Part shown: piece after piece, positions 33,094-33,124 of the stretch
How positions within the stretch are numbered: the first letter of the stretch is position 1
Layout: each line of letters begins with the position of its first letter
NCBI GenBank assembly: GCA_900544175.1
Contig: UQUN01000028.1
Coordinates: 1-33,124 of the forward strand
Reading direction: 5' to 3'
Length of the DNA stretch: 33,124 nt
Source: an uncultured Alistipes sp.
GTDB taxonomy: Bacteria; Bacteroidota; Bacteroidia; Bacteroidales; UBA932
The notes under the pieces: model-generated
What the model saw: only the letters and a program-made list of their open reading frames with translations
What the model was told of the DNA's origin: nothing
Database searches by the model: none
Translations under genes and position numbers: made by a program

Positions 33094-33124
33094 GGAAGGG
33101 TAGAAAAAGATAGGAAGTAGTATC
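33080..33124. mobile_element. Putative insertion-sequence end (right window edge)
   Basis: Positions 33080-33093 read GAAAAAGTAGACAC, the exact inverse of 29-42. The outward flank (GGAAGGGTAGAAAAAGAT...) differs from the left copy, as expected for the other end of an IS with imperfect terminal repeats. The mod gene loses its family resemblance at this boundary. Only 45 bp are visible and no transposase is seen. Confidence 0.5.

Noticed and set aside
1..33124. CRISPR array or rRNA genes
   Set aside because: No regularly spaced direct repeats and no rRNA-like sequence were seen anywhere in the window.

Overview
The window looks like a chromosomal contig from the order Bacteroidales (Bacteroidota). 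Four things point there: promoters of the Bacteroides type (TTTG, 19-21 bp, TAnnTTTG), several with both boxes; a pair of BACON-domain surface lipoproteins; Bacteroidales-type gene neighbours such as lysO-pyrE-SRPBCC-rsmF; and a Bacteroidetes-style integrase and replication module. GC is moderate, roughly half by eye. I would not name a genus from the sequence alone.

Positions 1-20450 are mostly core genome. They hold a truncated exported protein (33-326), gltX, two convergent BACON lipoproteins sharing an 18-bp terminator hairpin, a leftward operon lysO-pyrE-SRPBCC-rsmF, and a HEPN/MNT pair resembling a HepT/MntA toxin-antitoxin system. Next come a ClpB disaggregase that lacks the N-terminal domain, queE, two tandem periplasmic C1 (bleomycin-hydrolase-like) peptidases, pssA, a phosphohexomutase overlapping pssA tail to tail, tRNA-Ser(CGA), and a two-gene ABC exporter.

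From about 20475 to the right end the DNA is an integrative element. A possible attachment remnant resembling a tRNA 3' end is followed by a tyrosine recombinase whose promoter sits inside three copies of a 9-bp repeat. Then come an unknown protein, two small helix-turn-helix proteins, and a replication module: AEP-type primase, DUF3987 helicase-primase and DnaB-like ATPase. An HNH-like protein follows. The cargo, on the opposite strand, is a type III restriction-modification operon. Two genes lie between mod and res: a DUF3800 protein and a protein I suspect has a barnase-like fold. No relaxase or type IV secretion gene is visible, so the element is either a phage-satellite-like or helper-dependent element, or is cut off by the window edge.

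Both window ends carry the same 14-bp sequence (GAAAAAGTAGACAC) as an inverted pair, and each time a gene is broken just inside it. The simplest reading is that the contig stops at two copies of one multicopy insertion sequence. One copy truncates the exported protein on the left, and the other truncates the methyltransferase gene mod on the right. The most interesting material is the four-gene type III R-M locus with its possible frameshifted tail upstream of res, and the unusual element that carries it.
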